In this document: in pieces, positions 18,324 to 26,177 of the stretch | How positions within the stretch are numbered: the stretch's first letter is position 1 | Layout: each line of letters opens with the position of its first letter | NCBI RefSeq assembly: GCF_030283205.1 | Contig: NZ_JASNWF010000002.1 | Coordinates: forward strand, 496,001-560,000 | Direction: 5' to 3' | DNA length: 64,000 nt | DNA from: Actinomadura opuntiae | GTDB lineage: Bacteria > Actinomycetota > Actinomycetes > Streptosporangiales > Streptosporangiaceae | Translations under genes and position numbers: made by a program | The notes under the pieces: generated by a model | What the model was told of the DNA's origin: nothing | What the model saw: the letters and a program-made list of their open reading frames with translations, nothing else | Databases searched by the model: none

Positions 18324-20001
18324 CCCCAAACAACCCCCACACCCGCAGCCCCGCACACACACCACCACGCCCCCACCCACCACCGCCCCGCACCCCCACC
18401 CACGCATCCCGAACGGCCAGCCCACACCCCCAAACAGCGCCGCCCCACCCCCCGACCCGCAGATCCCGAACAGCCAGGCCGCCGCCCCGCCAAGCGGCAC
18501 CGTCCCGCCCCCCGACCCGCAGGCCCCAGGCACGCAGGTGGCCGCGTCCTCGAGCGGCGCCGCTCCTGAACCAGGCCTCCGGGCTCTGGCCCTCCAGGAC
18601 GACGCGTCCGCAGGCGACGCCGACCCGAACCTGGCGATGCGGCCCGCGCCCTCGAACGGCGCCGGGAGTTCGAGCGGCGGTGGCCTGCTGCCCGGCTGGC
18701 AGGTTTCCGGGCCGCAGGAGGCCGAGCCCTTGGGTGGCGCTGGCGTGAGGCCGGGCCCGCAAATTTTCGGTGTGCAGGACGACGCGTCCCCGAGCGCCCC
18801 AGGCAGGCGTCGCGGCGTGCCCGGACGAGGCTTCGCCGGGGGTGATCCGGGCTCGACGCTTCCTGATCGCGCCGCCGGTGAGGTGGCGCTGGTGGCCGAG
18901 CCGGGCGACCGGTCGGTAGCGGAAGGCGCCGGTGCCATGCGGTGGACGCCGCAGGACCTGCCGACCGAACCCAGCGCGGGCGGCGAGCAGTGGTTGTTGT
19001 CGGGCTTCGACCGAGAGGAGGCGCGGATGAGCGTTTCAGGGCACGACGGACGGGCCCCGGGCGCACCGGGCGCCGCGAGTACACCGGGCACGCCCGCCTC
19101 GCCCGGGCCGGGAGCGCACGCCCGGCCATGGGCCAGTGCAGGACCAGGTGAATACCCCGCACGCCAGGACGCAGGCCCGGGCCAGGTCACAGGCCAAGGC
19201 CGCGACGCTGGCCTTGGCCAGGACGCGGGCCAAGGCCACGACGCCGGACCAGGGCAGGGTGCGGGGTCGGGTCAGGGCGTGGGGTCAGGGCAAGGCCGCG
19301 ACGCGGAGCTAGGCCAAGCCGCAGGGCCGGGTCAGGGTTCGGGGCTAGACGCGGGGTCGGGTCAGGGCATGGGGCCTGGATGGGGTGGCAGGGCAGGTCA
19401 GGGCGCGGGGGTGCCTGTGGGGGATGCTGAGTTGCTGGCCAGTTCTCCTTTTGATGGCGATCTCGATGCCGAGCTCACGGCGCGGCCGAAGAGGCGGTCG
19501 CTGCCGGGGCCGACCCTTTACCTGGGCGCCGGGCTCATCCTTGTCGCGGGCTTTCTCGGTGGCGTGCAGGCGGAGAAATGGAAGGCCGACGACTCCGGTT
19601 CGTCGGGCGGCGGACCCGCCGCGGCCGGGTACGGCCGGACGGGCGGACGCGCCCCCGGCGGATACGGCGGCGGCTTCCCCGGCCAGCCGGGAGCCGGCGG
19701 GACGGGCACCGAGCAGGACGGCCGTGGCGCGACCGGTGGCGGAGGCTTCGGGGGCGGGTTCGGGGGAGGCGGCGGCATGACGGCCGGCACCGTCACCAAG
19801 ATCTCCGGCAACACCCTCTACCTGCGCACCTCGGACGGCAAGACCGTGAAGGTCACGACGAGCGACAGCACCAAGATCAGCATCACCAAGGACGGTGGGC
19901 TCCGCGATCTCGGCTCCGGCGCCTCGGTCGTCGTGCGCGGCACCACCGGCAAGGACGGCTCGGTCACCGCGACCAGCGTCAACCAGGGCTCCGGCCGTTG
20001 A
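18316..20001 (+). CDS. Low-complexity single-pass membrane protein with C-terminal DUF5666-like domain, part of the MacAB-like operon
   Basis: 561 aa from ATG 18316, overlapping the permease stop. The first ~370 residues are low complexity: Pro/His/Thr-rich at the start, then Gly-Gln-rich repeats of the DAGPGQG type (bases ~19160-19410). One membrane helix lies at ~residues 397-417 (TLYLGAGLILVAGFLGGV). The outside part is Gly-rich, then a small ~70-residue beta domain (MTAGTVTKISGNTLYL, GKTVKVTTSDSTKISI, SVVVRGTTGKDGSVTA) of the kind seen in DUF5666 proteins. Similar Gly-rich secreted proteins accompany MacAB-like operons in actinomycetes. The disordered cytoplasmic half is unusually long; the true start could be much later. 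Confidence 0.6.
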   Translation: MSNPKQPPHPQPRTHTTTPPPTTAPHPHPRIPNGQPTPPNSAAPPPDPQIPNSQAAAPPSGTVPPPDPQAPGTQVAASSSGAAPEPGLRALALQDDASAGDADPNLAMRPAPSNGAGSSSGGGLLPGWQVSGPQEAEPLGGAGVRPGPQIFGVQDDASPSAPGRRRGVPGRGFAGGDPGSTLPDRAAGEVALVAEPGDRSVAEGAGAMRWTPQDLPTEPSAGGEQWLLSGFDREEARMSVSGHDGRAPGAPGAASTPGTPASPGPGAHARPWASAGPGEYPARQDAGPGQVTGQGRDAGLGQDAGQGHDAGPGQGAGSGQGVGSGQGRDAELGQAAGPGQGSGLDAGSGQGMGPGWGGRAGQGAGVPVGDAELLASSPFDGDLDAELTARPKRRSLPGPTLYLGAGLILVAGFLGGVQAEKWKADDSGSSGGGPAAAGYGRTGGRAPGGYGGGFPGQPGAGGTGTEQDGRGATGGGGFGGGFGGGGGMTAGTVTKISGNTLYLRTSDGKTVKVTTSDSTKISITKDGGLRDLGSGASVVVRGTTGKDGSVTATSVNQGSGR

Positions 20002-20024
20002 GCACCGATGAGGAGAAGACCACG

Positions 20025-20450
20025 ATGAACAGAGCGAACGCGGGCCGATGGCTCGGCGGTCTCGCCGTCACCGGGACGCTGCTGCTCAGCGCGGCCTGCG
20101 GGGGCGGCGGGGGCGGCGACGGCAAGGCGAACGCGAGTTCCAGCAAGAGCGCAGGCGCGGACCAGATGTCGGCATTCCGTGCCTGCCTGGAGAAGCAGGG
20201 CGTCACGATGCCGGACCGCGGCAACCGCCCGAGCGGTGCGCCCACGGGGCGTCCCAGCGGTGCCCCGACGGCTCGCCCGAGCGGACGTCCGACCGGCCGT
20301 CCCAGCGATCGCCCGACGCGTTCAGCCGCACAGCAGAAGGCCATGCAGGCCTGCGCCTCCCTGGCTCCGCGGGGCGGCCGGGGCGGCAACGGCGGTCCGC
20401 CCGGAGGTAACCCGAGCGGAGGACCGAACGCGGGCGCCCCGGCGTCCTAG
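20025..20450 (+). CDS. Small secreted lipoprotein, last gene of the MacAB-like operon
   Basis: 141 aa from ATG 20025 with AGGAG at 20011-20015. The signal peptide ends in a lipobox-like LLLSAAC followed by a Gly run, so the cysteine is probably lipidated. Two conserved-looking pieces, AFRACLEKQGVTMP and AMQACASLAPRGG, each with one cysteine, flank a repetitive PSGRPTGRPS linker. Small two-cysteine lipoproteins of this shape recur beside such ABC exporters in actinomycetes. It may be a surface partner or sensor of the transporter; this is inference. Terminator at 20549-20580 ends the operon. Confidence 0.7.
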   Translation: MNRANAGRWLGGLAVTGTLLLSAACGGGGGGDGKANASSSKSAGADQMSAFRACLEKQGVTMPDRGNRPSGAPTGRPSGAPTARPSGRPTGRPSDRPTRSAAQQKAMQACASLAPRGGRGGNGGPPGGNPSGGPNAGAPAS

Positions 20451-20548
20451 GCGCCCTGCCCGACCGTTCAGGGCCGTGAGCATCCGCGATGCGCTGCAAC
20501 TCGGTCCTGTGAGACGCGCGCTCGCCATCCCCTGTAGCGATGCGCGCC

Positions 20549-20580
20549 GGTGGGGCCCGCCCACCTCCGCGGGCCCCACC
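20549..20580. terminator. Strong hairpin between convergent operons
   Basis: GGTGGGGCCCGC (20549-20560) pairs perfectly with 20569-20580, loop eight bases, followed on the plus strand by ACCCTTCTTTG. It lies between the lipoprotein stop (20450) and the MFS stop (20691) and can serve both. Confidence 0.8.
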
Positions 20581-20690
20581 ACCCTTCTTTGTCATTCGCC
20601 TCCCGGCGCAGCGCACCGAGATCATCCCTAGGACGGCCGAAGAAGTCCATCGTGCCGCCCACGACGCCATGGACGGCCAGATAGCGAACG

Positions 20691-22169
20691 TCATGACTCG
20701 GACCCCTGCGTCTTGCGCGGGACGGCCAGTACGGGCAGGAGCGCGGCCAGGAGGATCGCGGCCGTCCACCAGAACGTCTCGGTGAAGGCGTTGGTGAGCA
20801 GTGCGGGCGTCTGCGCGGTGTGTCGGGCCGCGGCCTCGCCGAGGCTGCCGCTCGCGCCGGGGACCTCGTCCCGGATGGCGATCTGCAGCACGACGGCCAT
20901 CACCGCGGTGCCGAACGAGCTGCCCACGCGGATCAGGATGTTCGCGCCCGTGGTCGCCGCGCCCACCGCCTGACGGGGGAGCCCCTGGTAGCTCGCGGCC
21001 ATCAGGGACGGCGCGATCATGCCGTGTCCGAGGCCGACGACCAGCATCGCGCCCATGATGACGGCCCGTCCGGTGCCGGGATCGAGCGTGGTCAGGACGA
21101 GGGTGCCGAGCAGGACGAGCAGCAGGCCGGAGGTCGCGATCCAGCGTCCGCCGAACCGGTCGACCAGCCGTCCGGCCACCGACATGGTGATCATCGCGCC
21201 GATCCCCATCGGGGCCAGCAGCCAGCCCGAGTCCAGCGCGGACTCGCCGCGGACGATCCGGGCGAACAGCGGAATGAGGATCATCAGCCCGAAGACGGAC
21301 GCGCTGTAGAGGAAGAACCCGCCCGTGGCGGTGGTGAACGCGCGGGTGCGCAGGAGGCGCAGTTCGATGAGGGCTCCCTCCCTCTCGCGGAGCGCGTGCA
21401 CCGCGAACGCGATCACGAGTGCGGCGCCGCCGACGACGCCGGCGAGGAAGCGGCCCCCGGTGAGGCTGGCGCCGTTCCCGGCCTCCGACAGTCCGTACAC
21501 CAGGGCGGCCAGTCCGGGCGACAGCAGGAGGATGCCGATGATGTCGAGCCGCGTGTCCGGGTCGCGTTCGGTGTCGCGCGGGAGCATCCGGACGGCCGCC
21601 AGCAGCGCCAGCGCGCACAGCGGGATGTTGACGTAGAACATCCAGCGCCAACTCAGATGGTCGACGATGACGCCGCCCAGCAGGGGACCGAGGACGGGGG
21701 CGAGCATCGCGGGCACCGAGACGATGCTCATCACCTGGCCCATCCGTTCCGGGCCGGCCTCCCTGGCGAGCATCGTCTGGCCGACGGGCATCAGCATCCC
21801 GCCGCCCAGCCCCTGCAGGATCCGGAACGCGATGAGGGACGGCACCGACCAGGCGAGCCCGCACAGCAGCGAACCGCCGATGAACAGGCCGAGCGACACC
21901 AGCCACATCGTCCGGGCGCCGAAGCGCCGCACCGACCAGCCTGTCATCGGGATCGCCATGGACAGCGCCAGGGTGTAGCCCGTCACGACCCACTGGATCG
22001 TCGAGAGCGAGGTGTCGAAGTCCTTGCCGAGGGCGGTGACGGCGACGTTGACGATCGTGCTGTCGAGCACCGTCATGATCACGCCGAGCACGACGACGAT
22101 CGCGAGATTGCGCAGGTGGGGGCCGGTTCCGGCCCGCGCGTCCGGGGGTGCCTTCCGGGTCGTGGTCAC
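20691..22169 (-). CDS. MFS multidrug exporter (DHA2/EmrB type)
   Basis: 492 aa from GTG 22169, with AAGGAGAG four bases upstream. About 14 hydrophobic helices; helix 1 holds TVLDSTIVNVAVTAL (motif D1 of DHA2 exporters), motif A is GWSVRRFGARTMW, and motif C-like APVLGPLLGGVIVDHLSWRWMFYVNIP is intact. Family members export structurally diverse drugs by proton antiport. It is divergent from a TetR-family regulator (22272), and the 102-bp space between them holds three phased direct repeats that very likely are its operators. The exported compound is unknown. Confidence 0.93.
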   Translation of the reverse strand: MTTTRKAPPDARAGTGPHLRNLAIVVVLGVIMTVLDSTIVNVAVTALGKDFDTSLSTIQWVVTGYTLALSMAIPMTGWSVRRFGARTMWLVSLGLFIGGSLLCGLAWSVPSLIAFRILQGLGGGMLMPVGQTMLAREAGPERMGQVMSIVSVPAMLAPVLGPLLGGVIVDHLSWRWMFYVNIPLCALALLAAVRMLPRDTERDPDTRLDIIGILLLSPGLAALVYGLSEAGNGASLTGGRFLAGVVGGAALVIAFAVHALREREGALIELRLLRTRAFTTATGGFFLYSASVFGLMILIPLFARIVRGESALDSGWLLAPMGIGAMITMSVAGRLVDRFGGRWIATSGLLLVLLGTLVLTTLDPGTGRAVIMGAMLVVGLGHGMIAPSLMAASYQGLPRQAVGAATTGANILIRVGSSFGTAVMAVVLQIAIRDEVPGASGSLGEAAARHTAQTPALLTNAFTETFWWTAAILLAALLPVLAVPRKTQGSES

Positions 22170-22188
22170 GACTCTCCTTCCAGTTTCC

Positions 22189-22248
22189 GTACACCGTATC
22201 GCTCACACCGTACACCGTCTCGCTCAATCTGTACACCGTATCGATACG
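22189..22248. promoter_or_regulatory. Three phased direct repeats in the MFS/TetR divergent promoter
   Basis: GTACACCGTATCGCT (22189-22203), GTACACCGTCTCGCT (22210-22224) and GTACACCGTATCGAT (22231-22245) start exactly 21 bp apart, two DNA turns. The last copy runs into the perfect palindrome CGTATCGATACG (22237-22248). The array sits between the two divergent start codons and probably binds the TetR regulator on one DNA face. Confidence 0.75.
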
Positions 22249-22271
22249 CCGTACCGGTTAGGATCGTCGAC

Positions 22272-23054
22272 GTGGCAGAAAGCAGTGATCAGCCGGGTCC
22301 CGAGGCGACCGGGAACGAGCGGGCCGAGCGCCGCGAACGGGCCCGGCCCAACGACGTCTGGGCACGTCCACGCGGTGGCCGCCGTCCGAAGCTGACGCGC
22401 GAGGCGATCGTCGGCAAGGCGATCGAGATCGCCGACGCCGAGGGGCTGGACGCGGTGTCCATCCGGCGTGTCGCGTCCGAGCTGGGCGTGCGGGCGATGA
22501 GCCTCTACACGCACATCGACGCCAAGGAGGACCTCTTCGACCTCATGTACGACGTGGTCGCCGAGGAGGTCCTGGTCGAGGACGGCCTGCCGGACGACTG
22601 GCGCGCGGCGATGGTCGAGATCACCCGCAAGGAGCGCGCCGCCGGCCTGCGGCACCCCTGGATGTTCGAGCTGGCCGGCCGGTCGCCGCGCATCGGGCCG
22701 AACGGGCTGCGGCACTCCGAGCAGTCGATGGCCGCCGCGGCCAAGCTCACCGATGATCCGCAGGAGATGCTGGCCATCGTCACGACCGTCGACCACTACA
22801 TGCTCGGTTTCGTCCTGCGCGAACAGCGGATCCGCGAGATGGGGACGACGGCCGCGGGCGAGACGCGGCAGAGCGTGTTGGAGCAGGCCTACATCCGCAA
22901 GCTCCTGGAAAGCGGCGAGTTCCCCTATCTCCGATCCGTCTTCGACAGCGGCCTCCACAATCAGGAGGATTTCGACCTAGGCCTCAAATGGCTGCTCGAC
23001 GGCATCGAACACGGTCATCGGGGGAAGTGGCCTTCGGCTACCGCTCCGACGTAG
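22272..23054 (+). CDS. TetR/AcrR family transcriptional regulator
   Basis: 260 aa from GTG 22272. The DNA-binding domain is at ~residues 40-90: LTREAIVGKAIEIADAEGLDAVSIRRVASELGVRAMSLYTHIDAKEDLFDLM, close to the classical TetR-type (RVASELGVRAMSLYTH) pattern with a tetracycline-repressor-like C-terminal domain. It likely represses the divergent MFS exporter and itself through the 21-bp-phased repeats, releasing DNA when an exported compound binds. A longer upstream frame has no ribosome site and runs through the operators, so GTG 22272 is preferred. Confidence 0.92.
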   Translation: MAESSDQPGPEATGNERAERRERARPNDVWARPRGGRRPKLTREAIVGKAIEIADAEGLDAVSIRRVASELGVRAMSLYTHIDAKEDLFDLMYDVVAEEVLVEDGLPDDWRAAMVEITRKERAAGLRHPWMFELAGRSPRIGPNGLRHSEQSMAAAAKLTDDPQEMLAIVTTVDHYMLGFVLREQRIREMGTTAAGETRQSVLEQAYIRKLLESGEFPYLRSVFDSGLHNQEDFDLGLKWLLDGIEHGHRGKWPSATAPT

Positions 23055-23098
23055 CGTAGGCGCCGGGGTACGTGCCGCTACGACGAGACGGGGTCCAG

Positions 23099-24625
23099 GT
23101 GCGGGCAGCGAAATACATCGGCGTGGCCATGGCGGCGACGCTGGCGGCGGCGACCGGGTGCAGCGGCGGGGGCGGCGGTGGGGGCAAGGAGGCGACGGCC
23201 GCCACGTCGCCGGGCACCGCCTCGTCCGGGCTCGGCGCGTTCTACGGGCAGAAGCCGTCCTGGAAGAGCTGCGGCGGCGGATTCGAGTGCGCGACGGCCC
23301 AGGTCCCGCTCGACTACGCCAAGCCGTCCGGTGAGAAGGTCGGAATCTCCATGATCCGGCTCCCCGCCCAGGACAAGTCCGCCCGGATCGGCTCGCTGTT
23401 CACCAATCCCGGCGGTCCGGGCGGTTCCGGTGTCGACTTCGTCCGCCAGGCCGCCTCGAGCTTCGGTGCCGACCTGCGCAAACGCTTCGACATCGTGGGC
23501 TTCGACCCGCGCGGTGTCGGCGCCAGCGACCCCGTCCGCTGCAACTCCGGGCCGCAGCTCGACGCGTTCTTCGCCGCCGACTCCTCGCCGGACGACAAGC
23601 AGGAGGTCGACGCCTTCGCGGGGCTGAGCAAGCAGTTCGCGGGCAACTGCAAGGCCAAGGCGTCCGCGGAACTGCCCTACGTGGGCACCAAGGACGCGGC
23701 CCACGACATGGACATCCTCCGCGCCGCCGTGGGCGACTCCAAGTTCACCTACTACGGCGCGTCCTACGGCACCTATCTCGGCGCCATCTACGCGGAGGAG
23801 TTCCCGAAGAACGTCCGTGCCCTCGTGCTGGACGGCGCCGTGGATCCCAAGGAATCCGCCATCGGCACCCTGGTCGAGCAGTCCAAGGGCTTCGAGACGG
23901 CCTTCCGTGCGTTCGCCGACGACTGCGTGAAGTCCACCGGCTGCCCGCTGGGCACCTCGACGAGCGCGGCCGAGAAGAACCTCACCGCCTTCATGGCCAA
24001 GACGGACAAGACCCCGCTGTCGAACACCCGCGACTCACGGAAGGTCACCGAGTCCCTCGCCGTCATGGGCATCGCCACGGCCCTGTATCTCAAGGACTAC
24101 TGGCCCCTCCTGCGCCAGGCCCTCACCCAGGCCATGCAGAAGGGGGACGGGACCCTCCTCATCACGCTCGCTGACCAGATGGTGGAGCGCAAACCGGACG
24201 GCTCCTACAGCAACCAGACGGACGCCAACATGGCGGTCAACTGCATCGACAAGCCCAACCCGCCGTCCCTGGACGCCTACAGCAAGGCCGTCGACCAGGC
24301 CAAGAAGTCCGCGCCCCACTTCGGCCCCTTCGTCGTCTGGGGCGGCCTGCCGTGCATCTACTGGCCCGACCAGCCCAAGCAGCAGCCGCAGCCCGTGCAC
24401 GCCAAGGGCGCCGGCCCCATCGTCGTGATCGGCACCCTCCGCGACCCCGCCACCCCGTACAAGTGGGCGCAGAGCCTCGCCAAGCAGCTCGACTCCGGCA
24501 CCCTCCTCTCCCTGGACGGCGACGGCCACACCGCCTACCTGCAGGGCAACGCCTGCATCACCAAGGCCACCGACAGCTACCTGCTCACGACGAAGCCGCC
24601 GAAGGACGGGACGCTCTGCCACTGA
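23099..24625 (+). CDS. Secreted alpha/beta-hydrolase, tripeptidyl-aminopeptidase (Tap)-like lipoprotein
   Basis: 508 aa from GTG 23099 (GTG 23072 is possible). The N-terminus has a short signal ending in AAATGCSGGG, a lipobox-like site followed by a Gly linker. The hydrolase core has NPGGPGGSGVDFV (oxyanion region), GFDPRGVGASDPV, and the nucleophile elbow GASYGTYLG. The C-terminal Tap-type domain has GTLRDPATPYKWA with the acid and DGDGHTAY with the catalytic His. Family members cut tripeptides or dipeptides from N-termini, or process other substrates in Streptomyces. Cysteine pairs (SCGGGFECA, DDCVKSTGCP) agree with an extracellular protein. It lies just before tRNA-Thr. Confidence 0.9.
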   Translation: MRAAKYIGVAMAATLAAATGCSGGGGGGGKEATAATSPGTASSGLGAFYGQKPSWKSCGGGFECATAQVPLDYAKPSGEKVGISMIRLPAQDKSARIGSLFTNPGGPGGSGVDFVRQAASSFGADLRKRFDIVGFDPRGVGASDPVRCNSGPQLDAFFAADSSPDDKQEVDAFAGLSKQFAGNCKAKASAELPYVGTKDAAHDMDILRAAVGDSKFTYYGASYGTYLGAIYAEEFPKNVRALVLDGAVDPKESAIGTLVEQSKGFETAFRAFADDCVKSTGCPLGTSTSAAEKNLTAFMAKTDKTPLSNTRDSRKVTESLAVMGIATALYLKDYWPLLRQALTQAMQKGDGTLLITLADQMVERKPDGSYSNQTDANMAVNCIDKPNPPSLDAYSKAVDQAKKSAPHFGPFVVWGGLPCIYWPDQPKQQPQPVHAKGAGPIVVIGTLRDPATPYKWAQSLAKQLDSGTLLSLDGDGHTAYLQGNACITKATDSYLLTTKPPKDGTLCH

Positions 24626-24658
24626 TTAACCGGTGCGCATCCACCCCCGCGGACCCGG

Positions 24659-24664
24659 TAGACT
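24659..24664 (+). promoter_or_regulatory. Probable -10 element of tRNA-Thr
   Basis: TAGACT at 24659-24664 is 25 bases before the tRNA 5' end and resembles the actinobacterial housekeeping -10. No convincing -35 hexamer is seen at the expected distance. Confidence 0.4.
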
Positions 24665-24689
24665 TCTCGCAGCCGTGTCCGCACGGCGC

Positions 24690-24765
24690 GCCGCCTTAGC
24701 TCAGTCGGCAGAGCGATTCACTCGTAATGAATAGGTCGTCGGTTCGATTCCGACAGGCGGCTCCA
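24690..24765 (+). tRNA. tRNA-Thr (anticodon CGT)
   Basis: 76 nt including encoded CCA. The acceptor stem GCCGCCT (24690-24696) pairs with AGGCGGC (24755-24761); discriminator T and CCA follow at 24762-24765. The anticodon stem ATTCA/TGAAT is perfect, the loop is CTCGTAA and the anticodon CGT (24723-24725) reads ACG. The T-arm carries GGTTCGATTCC. A strong terminator follows six bases downstream. The DNA beyond it becomes lower in GC and holds unusual genes, as is common where elements have entered at tRNA ends; no duplicated 3' tRNA end was found in the window. Confidence 0.98.
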
Positions 24766-24770
24766 GCTCA

Positions 24771-24802
24771 AAGGCCCCTTGCGATCACCGCAAGGGGCCT
24801 TT
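24771..24802 (+). terminator. Terminator of tRNA-Thr
   Basis: AAGGCCCCTTGCG (24771-24783) pairs perfectly with CGCAAGGGGCCTT (24789-24801), a 13-bp stem with a five-base loop followed by TTTT, a textbook intrinsic terminator. Confidence 0.92.
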
Positions 24803-24845
24803 TGCTCGCGGGCCGGCTATCGGACGCTGCGATGGGACGTACCGC

Positions 24846-26027
24846 ATGAGCCTGCGTGACGAGATCGAGAACGTACTGCGCGCGTGGAACGCCTACGAGA
24901 TCGCCCGCGGCGGATCGCCCATCATCGATTTCGACTGCGACCCCGGCGGCCCGGAACCCGAGCCTGCGCCCGATCGGCTCACCGTCTACCGCCGGCTCGC
25001 AGAACTGCGCCCCACCGCCACCGGCCCCCTGGCGTCCCGTCTTGACGCCGATCTGGCGTACCTGGGTGCCCTGCTCGGTGAGCACCCGCCGTTCGCCGAC
25101 TACGTCCGCAAGACGCAAGGGTGCGGGACGGCGGGTTGGCCGGAGGAGTACATCGCCGACCGCGCCGACCAGGCCCGCGCCCCACTCGCCGATCTCGGCA
25201 TCACCTGGGGCGCCCACACCAACACCGAGTTGCGCCAGGCCGAAGGGCTCTTGAACGTCAGCGAAGCCCCCGACGCCATCCGTCAGGCCGCCGAGGAGCT
25301 GGAGCCCGCTGTACGCGAAGCCACCGGCAGCACCGCCTCCTACTCGCTCACGATCGAGACGGCCGAGGTGGACGCCTACTGGGCGTATTGGCTGGACGGT
25401 GCGGGCGACCAGGTCCGGCTACGGCTCAACCTGCCCAACGTCGAGTTCACCCAGACCGGGGCCCGCCAGTTCGCCCTGCACGAGGTACTCGGCCACGGCC
25501 TCCAAAGCGCCAGCCTCACCGCCCGCGCCGCCGCCGAAGACGTCCCCTGGGTCCGTCTGCTCAGCATCCACGCCCCGCAACAGGTCATGCTCGAAGGACT
25601 CGCCCAGGCATGGCCGCTATTTCTCCTGCGCGAGGACAAGGTTCTGATCACTCGCGTGAAGCTCGCCCACTACACGCAACTCGTCCTCGCCCAGGTCCAC
25701 CGCGCCATCAACGACGGCACACCCGCTATCGAGTGCGCCGACTATCTGCGCGCCACCGTCCCTTGGATGACCGACAAGACCATTACGGGCTATCTCGCAG
25801 ACCGGGGGACGAGCCCCGAGCACCGCTCCTACATGTGGGCCTACCCGGCCGGACTCGATTGGTTCGCCGCTCTCGCCGATGCCGACACCGACGTGTCCCG
25901 CAAAGTGCTTCAGGCCGCATACCGAGCCCCACTCACCCCGACCGACCTCGCCGAACTCTGGCCGGCCGGACCGGCTATCGGCGGCCCCGGAGGCCCTCTT
26001 CGTCTACGGAAGCCTCCAGTTCTCTGA
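24846..26027 (+). CDS. Putative HExxH zinc metalloprotein of unknown function
   Basis: 393 aa from ATG 24846; the ribosome site is weak. The middle of the protein has LHEVLGHGLQSASL (His-Glu-x-x-x-His type zinc motif, about residue 218) followed ~36 residues later by MLEGLAQAWPLFLL, whose glutamate could be the third zinc ligand, a gluzincin pattern resembling DUF885 or M3/M32-type proteins. The N-terminal half is helical and includes FADYVRKTQGCGTAGWPEEYI. No signal peptide or membrane helix, so it is probably cytoplasmic. It directly follows the tRNA-Thr terminator and precedes a convergent gene for an aspartyl-protease-like protein, in DNA of falling GC content, suggesting acquisition. The family is not recognised with certainty. 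Confidence 0.7.
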   Translation: MSLRDEIENVLRAWNAYEIARGGSPIIDFDCDPGGPEPEPAPDRLTVYRRLAELRPTATGPLASRLDADLAYLGALLGEHPPFADYVRKTQGCGTAGWPEEYIADRADQARAPLADLGITWGAHTNTELRQAEGLLNVSEAPDAIRQAAEELEPAVREATGSTASYSLTIETAEVDAYWAYWLDGAGDQVRLRLNLPNVEFTQTGARQFALHEVLGHGLQSASLTARAAAEDVPWVRLLSIHAPQQVMLEGLAQAWPLFLLREDKVLITRVKLAHYTQLVLAQVHRAINDGTPAIECADYLRATVPWMTDKTITGYLADRGTSPEHRSYMWAYPAGLDWFAALADADTDVSRKVLQAAYRAPLTPTDLAELWPAGPAIGGPGGPLRLRKPPVL

Positions 26028-26177
26028 AGTCCTGCGTTGCGCGGTCGGCCGGACGACGGGCGTGCGGCCTTTTCGGCCCGTTCCGTCACCACGGCCGACC
26101 GCGGGTCCCCTGCCGGCGTGAAGCGTCACCCCGGCGGCTTTAGGTAGCTCCCCATTTGACGCCCGTGCCGGCAGTGA

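Noticed and set aside
16647..19190. Very long open frames on the minus strand across the exporter operon
   Set aside because: They arise from strong third-position G/C bias opposite real genes; composition is Arg/Gly/Ala-rich with no recognisable domain or ribosome site.
18320..20420. CRISPR-like or satellite array in the Gly/Gln-rich region
   Set aside because: Repeats are irregular, follow codon periodicity and have no spacers; they are coding low complexity.
24690..24765. Possible attachment site in tRNA-Thr
   Set aside because: No repeat of the tRNA 3' end and no integrase gene is visible in the window.
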